Shown here one piece after another: positions 1 through 12,479 of a stretch of DNA of 64,000 bases (position 1 is its first letter; every line of letters starts with the position of its first letter). The position numbers and the translations under genes are program-made. The stretch is from Caprimulgus europaeus (Eukaryota; Chordata; Aves; Caprimulgiformes; Caprimulgidae): positions 14,352,816-14,416,815 of the forward strand of contig OU015539.1 of the NCBI GenBank assembly GCA_907165065.1, written 5' to 3'. The notes under the pieces were generated by a model that did no database searches, was not told the origin of the DNA, and saw only the letters and a program-made list of their open reading frames with translations.

Positions 1-3000
1 GTTAACCATCCTCACCCCGTGGAGTCATCTGCTGCTTTTCAGACAGAGATCAGAAAGGTCAGCTGCATTATTGAGAGGGAAAGCATAGTAAATAGCACAG
101 CCCCGTGTAATCTCTTCCCTTTAATGCTGTTGTGTAATATTATCAGATTCATTCACTGGCTCACTGGGGCCTGTCTGGAGTAAACTGCTAAGGGCATTCA
201 GAGCCATAAAACATCTTCATTCATCAGCACTGCTTATCTCCTGGCCGCAGCTTGAACCCTGCAGTGTAGCTCTCTGCGGATGTCACCTGCTGTTACTCAG
301 CCTGACTGTTTGCAAATCTCTTCCTGCAACAAACTGACCCAGTGAAGAAGAAATTTGGGGTGAACCCCACCGTTCTCCCAGCATCTGAACAAATAGCACA
401 TTTCAGTCTGATTTACAGCTCCTTGTCATGGGTCAGTCCAGCACACTCAGTCCTCAGCTGACAGTTCTTCAGAGGGGCCCTCCACACCCTGAGCTTCCCT
501 TTGCTTTGAGGAAAATGTGCATGTGATAAAGTAACCTTTATTTAGAAGTTAGAATTTTGATTATCTCTTTCTTCCCCTCTAGAAATGAGTAGTCTTCAGT
601 TTCCTGAAAAGGCTGAGGTGCTTTTCTGCATGCTTTTTTGTCTTGGCTTGCTTTGTTATCGTGCTTCACCACCAGCCACTGGATACTTGCAGAAAAGGAT
701 CTTGTAAGTGTTATTAGGAGGCCTTCCCTCTCCTCTCCAGTGGCCATCAGGGGTGCAGTTTCTGGTGGCAGAGGTCTCTGGGTGGCTACAGCTGGGACAG
801 TAGAAACATCTGCAGGCCAAGTAGGCTCTTGTTCCCTCGCTGTCCCCTCACCTGGAGCGGGCTAGCTTCAGATGTATCCTGGCCAGCCATGCTGGCTCCA
901 TCCCAGTGCTGCAACAGCCTCAGCCTTCCTAGGTGCATTCTTCCTTTTAATCCGCATTACTTGAATGACACCATTTTCCTGAAGGCTCTTTCCTGCTGGG
1001 AAGAGATCAGCTGCTGTGGACACTGATTTGATGCAATTCTGAGTTTCGTAAACCCTGAGAAACACTAAGCAGTTGCTGACAGACTGCTTAATACCTTTTC
1101 TTGGGATTAAAACTTTTCCCTCAACCCCACTGAGCGCAATCTTCACTTTGAAGGGGAGCAAAGAAGAAGTGGGAATGCCGTGTCTGTGGCACTGCCTTTG
1201 TGGACCTTCCTGTTGTCTCTTGGCACAGTAAAACAGCAAGGTTTGATCCATTCTTCTCCTTTTCAGGAGTACAGTCTTTGAGAAGTGCTCAGTCTTTGCC
1301 CCAGGGACATTACAGAGGGAACGAAGCGCCCCAGCGATGCAGGGTGCCTGGCCCCAGCAGGATCAGCTCCTTTGCTTGCCAAGTAGAGGGGCTTTCTTTT
1401 CACACTGCTGTAGTCAAACACCCCTCTGCAACTCCCATCTATGGTCACTGGAGGTTACACACCTGGTGCGATTACTTTTGCTCTTTCCTTTCTGTAGTCA
1501 TCACCCTTTTGGAGATCTTTTGGCTCCTTAGTTGGACATACAAAAGATGTAGCACATTTATTTCAGCCTTGTATCTCTTTCTGTAGATAGATCCTCCTCA
1601 CACAGAACGCCTGATGAAGTCAAAGAAGCAATGCCAAGTGCAACTGGATTTTAAATGCTAGTAATGCTTCTGGGCTGTGCCAGTCATACAGATGTCAACA
1701 GGGTGAAGCTGGTGTAGAAATGGCAGGTTCAAAACAACAAAGTCAGACGTTTTTAAAGAGCTTTACTCCTACTCTGTGCTTAATACCTGGGATCTTACTC
1801 CTCCGTACTGAGGCAACTGTAAAACTGATTGGTTTAAGAATTACTCTGCTACGGCTAAGTAGATTGTGGAAGGTTTCATGTGGCAATCAGTGGAGGTAAT
1901 TGATATATTTTTACACAAGTATATAAAATTCCCAGAACAAACTTCACAGAATTTTGTAATGGCTCTTCAAAGTTTTCTGGTCCCTTAGTTTGACACTAAC
2001 ACCTGTATGTTTTTAGCTTGCTATCATGGTAATTTAGGGAGCTGTTCTGGAAGAAGCAGATCAAAGCAAACAGCAACTGTAAAGCTCAGTGGCAGGTGCC
2101 TCTTTCTCTTTGCTGGGTTTCTGGATACAGAGAGGGGCTCTTTTAAGCAGAGGCAGCGTAACTGCATCCTTGGAAGAGGATGGGAAGTTGCCAACTTCTC
2201 ATGACAAAGTCCTCCTCGGTACTTCTCCTGCCTTTTATCCATGCTTGCTCCTTTTGTGGCCTTGGGTAAGTCACTTAAATTCTCTGGGGCCAGGTCCTCA
2301 TCTGGTGTAAAAAGGCACAAGTGCATGAGAACCAATGCTATGCCAAGTTACAACAGCAGGGGATCAGGCCCTCACCCCATTTCTAAAAGGGGGATATTAG
2401 CACTTACCTACCTCACAAAGATGCTGTGAGGATTAATGCTCATACAGCACTTTGAAGATGTGAAGTGCTATATAAGTCCCAAGTATTATCCTACCTTAGT
2501 GTTAAACATGCTTTTAGGGATCTGCGAGAGTTCTCTTAAAGCATAGAATGTGTGACTGCCTTTTCAATTTGCATCAGATGGAAAGCAAATGCAAAATATT
2601 TATTCACAGTGTCTAGCAGGATGGGCTCAGCTGCACCTGAACTCTGAGGAGGGTTTAGCTTAAAAGTCTGAGCTCTTATTCAATTTTGCAAATGGTTTTT
2701 GGTTCTTCTAAGAGCCTCAACCAAATCCTTAGATGTGAACCTTGCATCCAAATTTTGCAGTCTAGTCTCATCCCTGACTGTTAGCTAGAATAAATCTAAT
2801 CCAGCCAAAACACAGTGCTGTCACAGTCTGCTATGGCTGTTGAAAAGACTGGAACAGAAAATGAAGTTATTCTGTTCAACCTTCATTCTGCAGAAGGTCA
2901 GCTAGGTTTCATGGGACAGCTTGCAAAGGGATGTTTAATTTCTGTGATTGTAAGTTTTACTGGCTTTAAAATCAGCAGAGGGAAGGCCTTGATGGAATCA

Positions 3001-6000
3001 GTAAGGCTGGCACATCCTTCTTGAATTACTCCCTTTTCAGCCGAATCAAAGAAATTGCAGGTTCTGTAGCGAAGGAAGTGCTTGTGCCACCAGTCCTAGG
3101 GCCCAGAACAAAAGTGATATAGAAATACAGCTCTAAACCACCACCACGTTCTCAACTAGTGTAAAAATGCCACTGTTCACTAATTTAAAATCGGACCACA
3201 GCTAGAAACGTACTTAGTTCTGGTAGCACTAGCTGCTGTGCAAACACAAGTGAAGGCAAGGAATTACACACCAAGGAATGTGAGCTGTGTACATGTGAAA
3301 TGGACCATAATTTTGAAGCAGCTGCAGTAAAATCTTATGTTAATATGAACTCAGAAGCAAACACAATGCAAATTTTTATGGTTTCTTTAAAATGTTTGAT
3401 GGGTTTTAGTTTTCTAAGTTTGGAGGAAATTTTCTTAATGTTATTTTATTTTTGCTCTTATTGTAAAGAATAAAAGTATACAACTCTCAATAGACTACAA
3501 GTGAAAAAAGGTGGCCAGTTGGCAGGAATGCCAAAACTTCTGTGGCTTGTATTGTTTCTGTGGTGACACTACACTGCTGTAGGATGAGCTATGGGAGCGG
3601 TGTGATGGCTCAACAGTGAGGCTGAAGCCCAAGGCCAGTCTCATATAAGAGGGATGCAGGGGCTGAGCCACAGCGACTGCAGTGGGAGCACAAGTGGGCC
3701 AATTCAGATCAGTCAAAAGACAGAAAGACCATTAGGAAATAAAATAAACCTTTTCCTCACAGCTAAAAAGCAAGAAACCAAAGCCAGCCCATTGGGCTAT
3801 GGTGCTGAATCAGTACAAACACATGGATTTAGACCTTGCTTGTGCAGGCTCCTGCTGGACCAGGCTCGGCTCCTAATTCACCTGGGGAGGCTTCCTCCAA
3901 GTCTGTGGTGCTGGCAGGGTCAGGCTAGCAGAAGCTGATGCTCTGTTAAATAAAACTCCAAACCTAGAAGACAAACAAGGAAGGAAAAAGCAAATGCCAT
4001 TAGGAAAGCAGTTGTTCTGGCTGGCCTGTCCTGAACATTAATCTCCATGTCTTGTACCCATGTGAGCCCCTGGCTCCAGCCCCTCTCCCACGCATTCCAG
4101 GCAGAGTGCACTGCAAGACGTGACTGAGGCAGCTGCTCTCCCGGAGTCAAGCATTCTGCCACGTCTGAAAGGCTTCAGCACTTACTTCCTTTACCAGGAT
4201 TGTAAAGGTCACCACATGCAGTACGGCCACTTGATCTGGGATCGTTTCTTAACATATTTTAATGATGATTTTACTATTTTAATTCTTTGTTTGGAATGTA
4301 TTTTTTCTCATTTCTTCTGTGTGTAACAGCAATTAAAAATATTAATTTACTGGGTGTTTTTACTGTGCAGATACAATGTCTCCTTGCTCGTTTTCTGTTT
4401 CTGTGACAGTTTCAGCATGGAGGATGTAGCCAACTGAAACCCTGCAACAGGCAGCTTTGTGCCACTGGTATGGCCATCAGTGGTGTGGCTCTGCCCTGGA
4501 GCTACCCAGTGCCCACTGAAGCAGACTGACACTGTCACAGCCAGCTACAGTGTAGTATTCTCATCTGGGGAACCCTGAAACAGAGCCACGTGCACCCCAC
4601 AGAGCACATCCAACACAAACTGACCCCTGCAACCACTGCAACAATGGCACCTGGCTTGTGTCACATGTCCCAGGTGCTCTGGGATGTGGAGCCCTGCAGC
4701 ACACTCACCCCTTGCTGCTACAGCCAGTCTCACATCCAACAGCCATTTGTCCATATATCCAGGGAGAAGGCAGCTTGCTGCAAAGGATTGCTACTCACAG
4801 CCAGAAGGGAAGGCTACTCACAGCCCAGAAATCCCAGACAAATGGCTCAGTCTCTCTTCCCCTCCCTGCCCCAGCAAAATTTCCAGGAGGAAGAAGTAAG
4901 GTAGTGTGGACATTTTTCTCTGGTTGGGGATCTGATGCCAGTTTCTTCAGCTGTTTGATGCAGTGGCACAGATATTTTGTTTCATTAATCCTGAACCAGG
5001 CCATCTGTCACCAGCAGAACAGGTTTCAAGGATTTATAGCACAGAAACACAGAATGTGTAACTGCTCCCAGTCCATTAAATGGATCTACTCCCAGGCTTA
5101 ATATAGAGTTCTTCATACTCCTCTTCTGAAGTGGAGTGGTTCCTGACGTAAGAATGAATTGGTACCAGGCAGAAATACTACCAAATTATTTTCAAAGCAG
5201 CCTAAAGGGTTCACAGCAGGCAAAAGCAGGTGCTACTTTCCTCTTTCTTTAATTTGTTCTTTTACAATTCCTTTCAAAAACTGAGGTGCCTGCTGGGAGG
5301 AGCATCCTGTTTCCCTGCACCTCCTTCCTTGCTCCAGATGGAACAAAGGTAGCAAAATATTTTCAGACTAGTGTGTGTCTTTGGCTGGCCACTGCTATGC
5401 TTTTATTCCACAACTGGCTCCTGGAAGAATTCACTCTAAATTAGAAGAACCAGCACCAATTATGCATATTTATCTATCTGTCCATCTATTGATCCTTGAA
5501 GGGTTCATATATTCTGTAATTCCCTATCTAGTCTTGGCCACCAGCAGTGAAGTTCCTGAACCCTTCTAGATCTCAAGTTGTACCTTTGACAGCCAGCTCT
5601 TTCACACAGTGACTCCCTCATCTGCAAAGCTGCAGACTGTACTTACTTTCTTAGTATTGCAAGGATTTAAGTACTTGAGATTTATGGCTTACTCATGTTT
5701 CTATACATCTGACACAATGAAGCCTAGATCATCACAGAGGTCCTGCTGGGCCATTTAGGGACACAGAGGCAGAATCTGTTTCCTCTTTAATTCAGAAGCA
5801 GGATTTTCACTGACCAGTGCAGAAACAAACTGATATATAGAAGAGAGAAGTGTAACCTTTGGCTCTTTTTATTACCATTAACAGATGGTATTAGAAATAC
5901 CACCTTTAATATGCACCCTGCTGTCCAAAACCACGTAGAGGGAAGGAAGACAGAAACATCAGAAGCATCCCTGCTGAGCAGAAGCCCTACTCCACTCTAC

Positions 6001-8630
6001 CACCTGGTTTAACTGACCATTACAGAAGCCAAGGGCAGTTGCAGTTTGAGCCACACAAGCACAGACAAACTACACACAGCAATGCTGTTCTGCATGCTGG
6101 ACCAGGCAGAGCTAGTTCCACTAATTACATCTTGTGTTTTGACTTCTGCAAACTTCCTGTCACTGTGTCCAGGAGGCTTTTATCATCTTTTTCCTAAGGA
6201 AAAAAAAGAGTAAGTGCCATAATTACTGCTACCAACCCTATGTTTGACTGCAAGTCTCACAAAGTTCTGGCTAAAAAGCTTTATAAAGCTTTCCACTGAA
6301 AAAGTTGTCTGGTCACAGTTTTTGTAGGAAGTGAACGCTTCAGATTTAGGGAGTTCTCATTTTCAGTCTCATTTCCCCTTGTACAGTTCATCGCTATTCC
6401 AAATAATTGGAGTCTAACAGGCTTTGTCCCTAAATAAAGTCTTCCAAGTCCTAGTCTGAAGGAGCTCCTGGCCTAACCATGAGTGCTTTCACATGAGGTA
6501 TGATGACGTCTTACAGCACCTGACTCCAGGCTGTAACTGTCCCTCCTCCAGAACTGAAATCAGCAAGAATATAGTTCCTGAGATCTAAAATAAACCTGCA
6601 GTTAAACTCAATTTGAAGTGATTTCTGTATCTCCTGAAGTCAGTTTTACAGTCTCTTATTCTGACTCCTGCTTTCCCACCTCACTCAGCTGCCAATAGCC
6701 CCAGAAGCAGAGACCCTCCCAAGAGACTGCCCAGATCAAGGTAAGGAAGAGCCTCAGGAGGCCCCAGAAATAGGCTCCCATTAAGCAACCTGAAGTTAGC
6801 ACCTCACCCATCCAGTGCTTTCGCAAGCCTTGTTCCTTAGCCAGCTCTGCTTGTAAACAGGCTGCTTTGAATAACTCTGAAGAGGCATGTTCCTATTGTA
6901 ACAGTCCTCACCTCAACAAGCTCTTGTGTGGGAAGGCAGCAGGTAAGTCCTACCAGGCAAGCAGATCTTTGAGGGAACAGAAAGCTGTTCTTGTGCCCCT
7001 CAGGCCTGCCTGCCTTCCCTGACCTAGGTGAGCAGTGCTGCCAGGGCTCATCTTGCATCAGCCTGGCTGGCAGTAGTGCCAAGGCAGGGAAAGCTCCCAC
7101 TGTTTTTTAGGGTTTTTTTTGACAGGAAACTGTCCTCCAGCTATGGCTTGAAACTCTGGCTTCAGGGAGAAGCATATCAGGGAGTGTGGGAAGTGGGAGA
7201 CCCAATAGCACCAGGAATTCTTTAAAAATGGTAGAGAACTGCGTTCAGTCTTTTATGTGGGCAGTGGGTGGTGTCAGTGAAAGGAGTGTTGCATGGATCC
7301 TACACACAAAGACAAAAGAGTTTGCTGGAAAATCAGAGCAGGAAACCCAGCATGCACATCCTTTTCCTCCACTGACCCACAGCAAGCTACTTCTGCATTA
7401 GCAAAGAGAACCAAACCCTGGGCGGGGGGGTACAGCAGTTGTCAGCAGGCTGTCTCCAAGCAATGATCACAGACAAAAATAACCTTAAAAGATCATTCCA
7501 AATATAGTTGCTCATTATTGGTGCTGTATCAGTTTCATTTCAAGCTGTGTCTGGCAGTGTCTCTCTCTTGTTCCCTTTAAGACAACACCAAGAAGTACTG
7601 AGGCACCAGGGCCTTTCTCTAGAAAGGGAGAACGGGGGAAATGCCCTTCAGTGTCATGACAGACAAAAGGATGGAGAATTCTTGTTCTCAGATGTTTAAA
7701 CTTCAAGGCTCCCTAGTTAATCATAAATAGGGTGAGCTTACCAGGGGCTGATGAAACTCACAGGACATAGCTGTTAAAAGGCACTACTGTGCATATTGTA
7801 AGACCACTCTGCAAGCTCTAAGTGTAAGCATGGTGACATGGGGACACCATGTATGGGTTGTGGGTTACTGTTAGTAAAACCTCACCCCATGGATCTGGAA
7901 GTGTTCAGGCTCACAGGACCAATCTGCGCCAGCTCAAACCAAGATGTTCATTACAACCTGATTGAAAACTTCACTGGCTGCTTCCAGCATGAAAGAAAAC
8001 CAGAGAAGGCAAAGGCGAACATGAAACATCTGATTTTCTCCCTTTCTGTGCCCTGGAAATTTTTACTAGCTTTCATACAATGCTGGCAAAATCCTGCCAT
8101 TTCACAAAGGAAGAGAACAGATTTACCCTGTGCAGTGTCTGTGGTATCTGCAAAAAAAAACCCAAAACACAAAACTGCCGTCGGAATGCATCAGTTGGCT
8201 GCTTGGAGATGCAAAGTATGCCATGGGTGCAGGGCAGGCCTGGTTAGGGACTGAGAACTGACCTTATTTGCTTTGCTTTTGAGCCACCTAGGGAATTCAT
8301 GAGACCTGCTAGCCAAAATATGGCATTTTAAGGGACCAAATACTGCCGTCAAGCAACTGAAGACAAATCTCAGTGACTTCAGAGGAAGACAAAGTCAGAG
8401 TTAGTCTGCTTTTTGGATATGAAGGTAAGTTCTTACAACGTGGCCCTTGCAGCTCCAGCTACAGTAACTACAGACTGAGCAACCTCTTCCTCTGTGGAGA
8501 AGGACGGGAGCCAAACTGGCTCAGAGAAGTGTGACCCACAGTGCCAGTCCCTCTAAGTGCATCCCCTGTGGTTACTCAACCTGGAGGGAATCACCCCCAA
8601 CAAATCACAGTGCCTGCAAATCTGACTTAC
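1..8630. other. Gene-free left flank
   Basis: No exon recognised on either strand. In mammals TMEM86A lies beyond IGSF22 in this direction, but none of its multi-membrane sequence is visible here. The longest ORFs (4658-5101, 7838-8254) have no domain. A MIR-like SINE lies at 2258-2492. Confidence 0.6.
2258..2492 (+). mobile_element. MIR-like SINE remnant
   Basis: Shows the MIR core GGCCTTGGGTAAGTCACTTA followed by TCTCTGGGG, TCCTCATCTG, then after about 90 bp of unrelated sequence TACCTACCTCACAAAGATGC, TGTGAGGATTAATG and a tail GCACTTTGAAGATGTG. Old amniote CORE-SINE; the interruption may be a nested insertion. Confidence 0.75.
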
Positions 8631-8896
8631 CACAGATGATCAGCTTGCAGCTGCAAGTTGTAGGGATCACAAGCAGACAGATGCTACTTGTTGGCTTGAA
8701 CCACAACTTAGACTTGGATGTGATGCTAATACTGCCCTTCTACAGGGTCACAGACCCCCTGGGTGGGGGTTACTGATGAAAGCACAGCTCATGGTGCAAT
8801 TGTTGCCACGACTCATGCTGTGGTTCTTCAGTGGGGTGATGAAATGGGAAGCACAGTCCTTCCTGGGATACTCCATCTTGAAGTCAGAACACTCTG
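8631..8896 (-). pseudogene. IGSF22: IGSF22-like exon, late Ig domain with frameshift and stop
   Basis: Acceptor CTCTGTCCTCAG and donor TGTG|GTAAGT are both good. Reads ECSDFKMEYPRKDC, HFITPLKNHSMSRGNNCTMS, CAFISNPHP, the start of a MyBP-C C10-like Ig domain. Then a frameshift near 8765 is needed to continue as VTL, TAG (8740-8742, where Tyr is usual), KGSISITSKSKLWF and LLVIPT. Two independent lesions in one exon. Confidence 0.75.
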
Positions 8897-9204
8897 CTGA
8901 GGACAGAGTTACTGTGGGCTGCTTTGCACTGCACCGACTGTTGCACAGGCAAACATGCAAACACAGAGCCAGCACCATCAAGACAGAGAGTCTTCTGCAC
9001 AAGTACAGATCCAAAGAGCTTGGGTATAATATTTCATGACCTGGACCTTCTTTCCCACCAGGGAAAACCCAAGGAGGAGGAAGAATAAACAATATGCCAC
9101 ATTACCCTCAGCACCTGATAGCATATCTATCTCAACATGCAAACAAATACAAACTGAAAAGCAAGACAGGAAGGAATAAAAAAATCCCTTTCTCCCATTA
9201 ATCT

Positions 9205-9375
9205 GCTATGCAACTGTAAGCAAGCAATTAATTTCTTTGTCTGTAAATAAGGTGTCAGGTTTTTGCTCCATGGGGATGTATCAATGCCTTCTCTCTCTAA
9301 TGCCATTACACTGTAAAGTGCTTTTGGATATTTGGCTCACAGGGCACTTTAGAAATGCACGATTAAATTACACCC
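9205..9375 (+). mobile_element. MIR-like SINE remnant (weak)
   Basis: AGCAAGCAATTAATTTCTTT and CTGTAAATAAGG resemble the MIR core. The later ACTGTAAAGTGCTTTTGGAT and AGGGCACTTTAGAAATGC resemble the usual SINE tail (GTAAAGCGCTTTGAGAT, GCGCTATAAAAATGC). Strongly diverged. Confidence 0.45.
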
Positions 9376-10397
9376 AATTATAAACCAAAGCAAGGGATCT
9401 TGTACAGAAAGGGATATTGCTCTGCTGGTGTTGCTCTGAGGCATTAATAGTCTACAGAATGCTCTAGGGGAATCAAGGGGAACTGCATGTGTAATTTAAT
9501 TTCCAGTGTCCACTGCAAATCTTCCATTTTCAGCCTATATTTAAACACACTTCTTGATAGAGTCAGATAGAGTAAGAATTCTCTATAACTGCCACAAAAT
9601 CCTTCGGAGTTTGTCTGTGATTTTGATCAGTCCAGAATTAGGCACAGATTCTTTACTACTAAAAATCCAGTATTACAATCAAATAATGTAAGCAACTTCC
9701 ACAAATTCCACAAGAGTTTTCTCTTTTAAAAGGGTTGATAGGGGAACTGATGAAGGGAGCAAAGTAACATGTATGAGAAATTTTCTTTGTCATACATTAG
9801 GGCCTTTGGCAACCTATACACAAACATTAAGCACTGAAGGTATCTACACCTTAGAGCACCTTCATAATACTCATCTCTGCTGTCTGCATACACTCAATTC
9901 CCCCCAGGTGGGAATCTCTTACTGTGTTCTTATCTTAATAGTTACACACTTAAAGTGAGGAACATTACCCTTTTAGGCCCTTACAATATAATTACATTTA
10001 TAGCCAACAGCATTGAGGCCTTCCTTAATCTTTAGTTAAGCTGTAGACACAACACAGTCCATTACACTGAGCCAGGCTGGAATTTGCCACGTTCCCTCAG
10101 AATGCAGTCATAAATGCATAGATCTGATATCACATACATGGTTAGGAAAACTAGACATTAAACAGTGAAACATACTGACAGGATCCTTTGCAACGAGAGT
10201 GTGAGGGCATGCTGAGAAGTCCAGGGCCTGCACGGTTCACAGCCATCACACGGAACTAATTCCGTACCCTCCAGAAAACCGTCCACTTTGAATCTTGTGC
10301 CTAGAGACACACATGTTGCAATTATACAACTCTCTAATCGCCCATAAGAGTGTTCCCAAGCGGTGGAGAAATGTCTTTGTGTCTTTCATGTCTTGCC

Positions 10398-10420
10398 CCA
10401 CTAACTTCAGTGGGATTGCC
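10398..10420. repeat. Related palindromic element (short)
   Basis: CCCACTAACTTCAGTGGGAT contains the CTTCAGTGGGA arm and a short CCCAC/GTGGG inverted repeat like those at 45.2 and 26.9 kb. Confidence 0.35.
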
Positions 10421-11129
10421 CATGATGTAACGAACAAAATGGAGTGTCGAAGCCTTTCACAATCGAGCCTTCAAGCAAGGTTAAACCTCCATTCCATTCT
10501 GAAAAATTTGTCTTAAAAAGTGTTTCCATTATTTACCATGAGTAGTAATGGTGCTTTAAGAAGGATATTTTTGTATAGAGTGATTGATTGTAACTTAATT
10601 AATATGAAAGCCCAACATTATGAATGAGACAGAGGAAACAATCCAATAGAGAACCAAAATATTAACAGAAAATGAAAAGCAAAAGTCTCGTTAGTCAGAT
10701 GCTGCTGCCGATAGGAACACTCCCATGTGTTATACAAGCTGTGCTAAGCATGGATCATATGGTTGCTATCTGATGGATACAACAAAAATAGTCATGTGTT
10801 GAATTCAGTTCTGGTCTAAGTCAGGGAAAAGCAGTCAAATGTAGGTAGGGAGAAATGTAAAATATAGATACTTGAAATCAGGCACCCAAATCCATAGGTG
10901 TGACTTTCAGAGGTGCTGAGTGTTCTGTCCTCTCATCACCACTCGTGGGTTTCAAGCCAATTCTACTCGAGGGCTCAAAATCTCACTTTGAAGAGCATAT
11001 GTCAAAATGTGTATCTTGCTAGGTGCCATGATGCCATTTTCCTTGATTAATCAATACTCAGCTTTGCATCCAAAGCTTATCTAACTTTCTTTCTGCCTAC
11101 ATAAAACAGATAATAATCTTGGTCTGACC

Positions 11130-11321
<192 letters not shown>

Positions 11322-11387
11322 TTAGTACAGTACAATCAGAATTCATTCACTCTAAATTGTGTGTATGTGTTATGTGTGTATAAATAT

Positions 11388-11407
11388 ACATGTATGTATG
11401 TATGTAC
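11388..11407 (+). repeat. (TGTA)n microsatellite
   Basis: About four TGTA units inside a wider TG/TA-rich stretch beginning near 11359. Confidence 0.8.
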
Positions 11408-12268
11408 AGCAAGAGGTCAAGGAGGGTAACTTGTATGTTAAGGTTTATTCATGGCCACAACCTTTTTCTAAAGACTCTTTGCCATCTACTTCCCCATGTC
11501 ATTTCAAATGTTGAAACATTTCAATTCTCGCACTTATTAAAAAAATGAGCTCTTTCTGCAATGTATTGGAGAGCAGCTCAGAAATGGTTTCCCTAATCCA
11601 CAGGAAGCTTGGACAAAAATGCAAAGTTTTTTTGTGAGAACTGATAAATATCACTTTGATTTGGTAATTTTGTTTCTGAAATGTTTCTGAGGCCAGACTC
11701 ACTGTTTGCACTGCATCTTCTGTGATACACTCTGGTCTTGGGGAAAGGGGACTGCAAATCCCCTTTCATTGGGGATCCCAGATCATTTAGGAAAAATGGG
11801 AACAAGAAGTACCTGAACTGTAACCCCCAGAAGATAATGCAGCAGTGTTTTCTAACCAAGTTAGTTTTTGGCTGACATATTTTCTTTTTTGGCTGCAAAA
11901 CAAAATGTTTTTAAGCATTCCCTTTTTAAACTACCCCCTCTTCCCCCACAATATTTTCCAGAGAAAGCCACTTCTGCTTTCTGTCATATCCCACTAAGCC
12001 TACGTAGCTGACACTAGAACAGTGTGCTAGTCAGTCCTCTCTTGTGGTCAGTCCATGTGGAGGTGTTTCTGAATCCACAAACACTTGCAGTGAAGGGACC
12101 TGGGTATTTGATCCTGGCTATCAGCCTAAGCACAAAGCAGCTTCTAAACTCTGTCATTGGAAGTTGTCCCCTGAAGCACAGGCGACAGTGCTCTTTTGGG
12201 GACTGGCAAGGAGGAAGAGGACAGAACTGATGAGAAGCAGGACTGTGAAACCACATTAAAAATAGCTG

Positions 12269-12479
12269 GCTAATGGGTTCTGCAGCAAAAATTTCTTCTG
12301 TTTTCAGAGGCCTGATGAAGCCCTTAGAGCTAATGGCACATATTCTGAATTAGTAGGCTTTCCCTTCCTCCTGCTTCTCTGTAGCACATGTGGTGTAGTT
12401 GTGCTCCACCACTCCTACTCTGATCCACAGTTTTGCTCCAGCCATCTTCCTCTTGATGACAAAGGGAGTCACCTGCTTT
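12269..12479 (-). pseudogene. IGSF22: IGSF22-like exon, Fn3 second half with premature stop
   Basis: Acceptor TTCTGTTCTTTCCAG is intact. Reads KQVTPFVIKRKMAGAKLWIR, then VVEHNYTTCATEKQEEGKAY, TAA at 12350-12352, then FRICAISSKGF and PLKTEEIFAAEPI in the same frame. This is a clear Fn3 C'-G region: Y-x-F-R-V-x-A-x-N is the usual form where the stop sits. No convincing donor at the 3' end, a second lesion. Confidence 0.75.

Noticed and set aside
4658..5101. 147-codon plus-strand ORF
   Set aside because: No Met-context, domain or splice support; Cys/Ser/Pro-rich composition typical of random reading through non-coding DNA.
7838..8254. 138-codon plus-strand ORF
   Set aside because: No recognisable domain and no splice signals suggesting an exon; AT/GC pattern does not differ from flanks.
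1..8630. Search for TMEM86A
   Set aside because: Expected neighbour by mammalian synteny, but no exon with its hydrophobic segments is visible; presumably outside the window.
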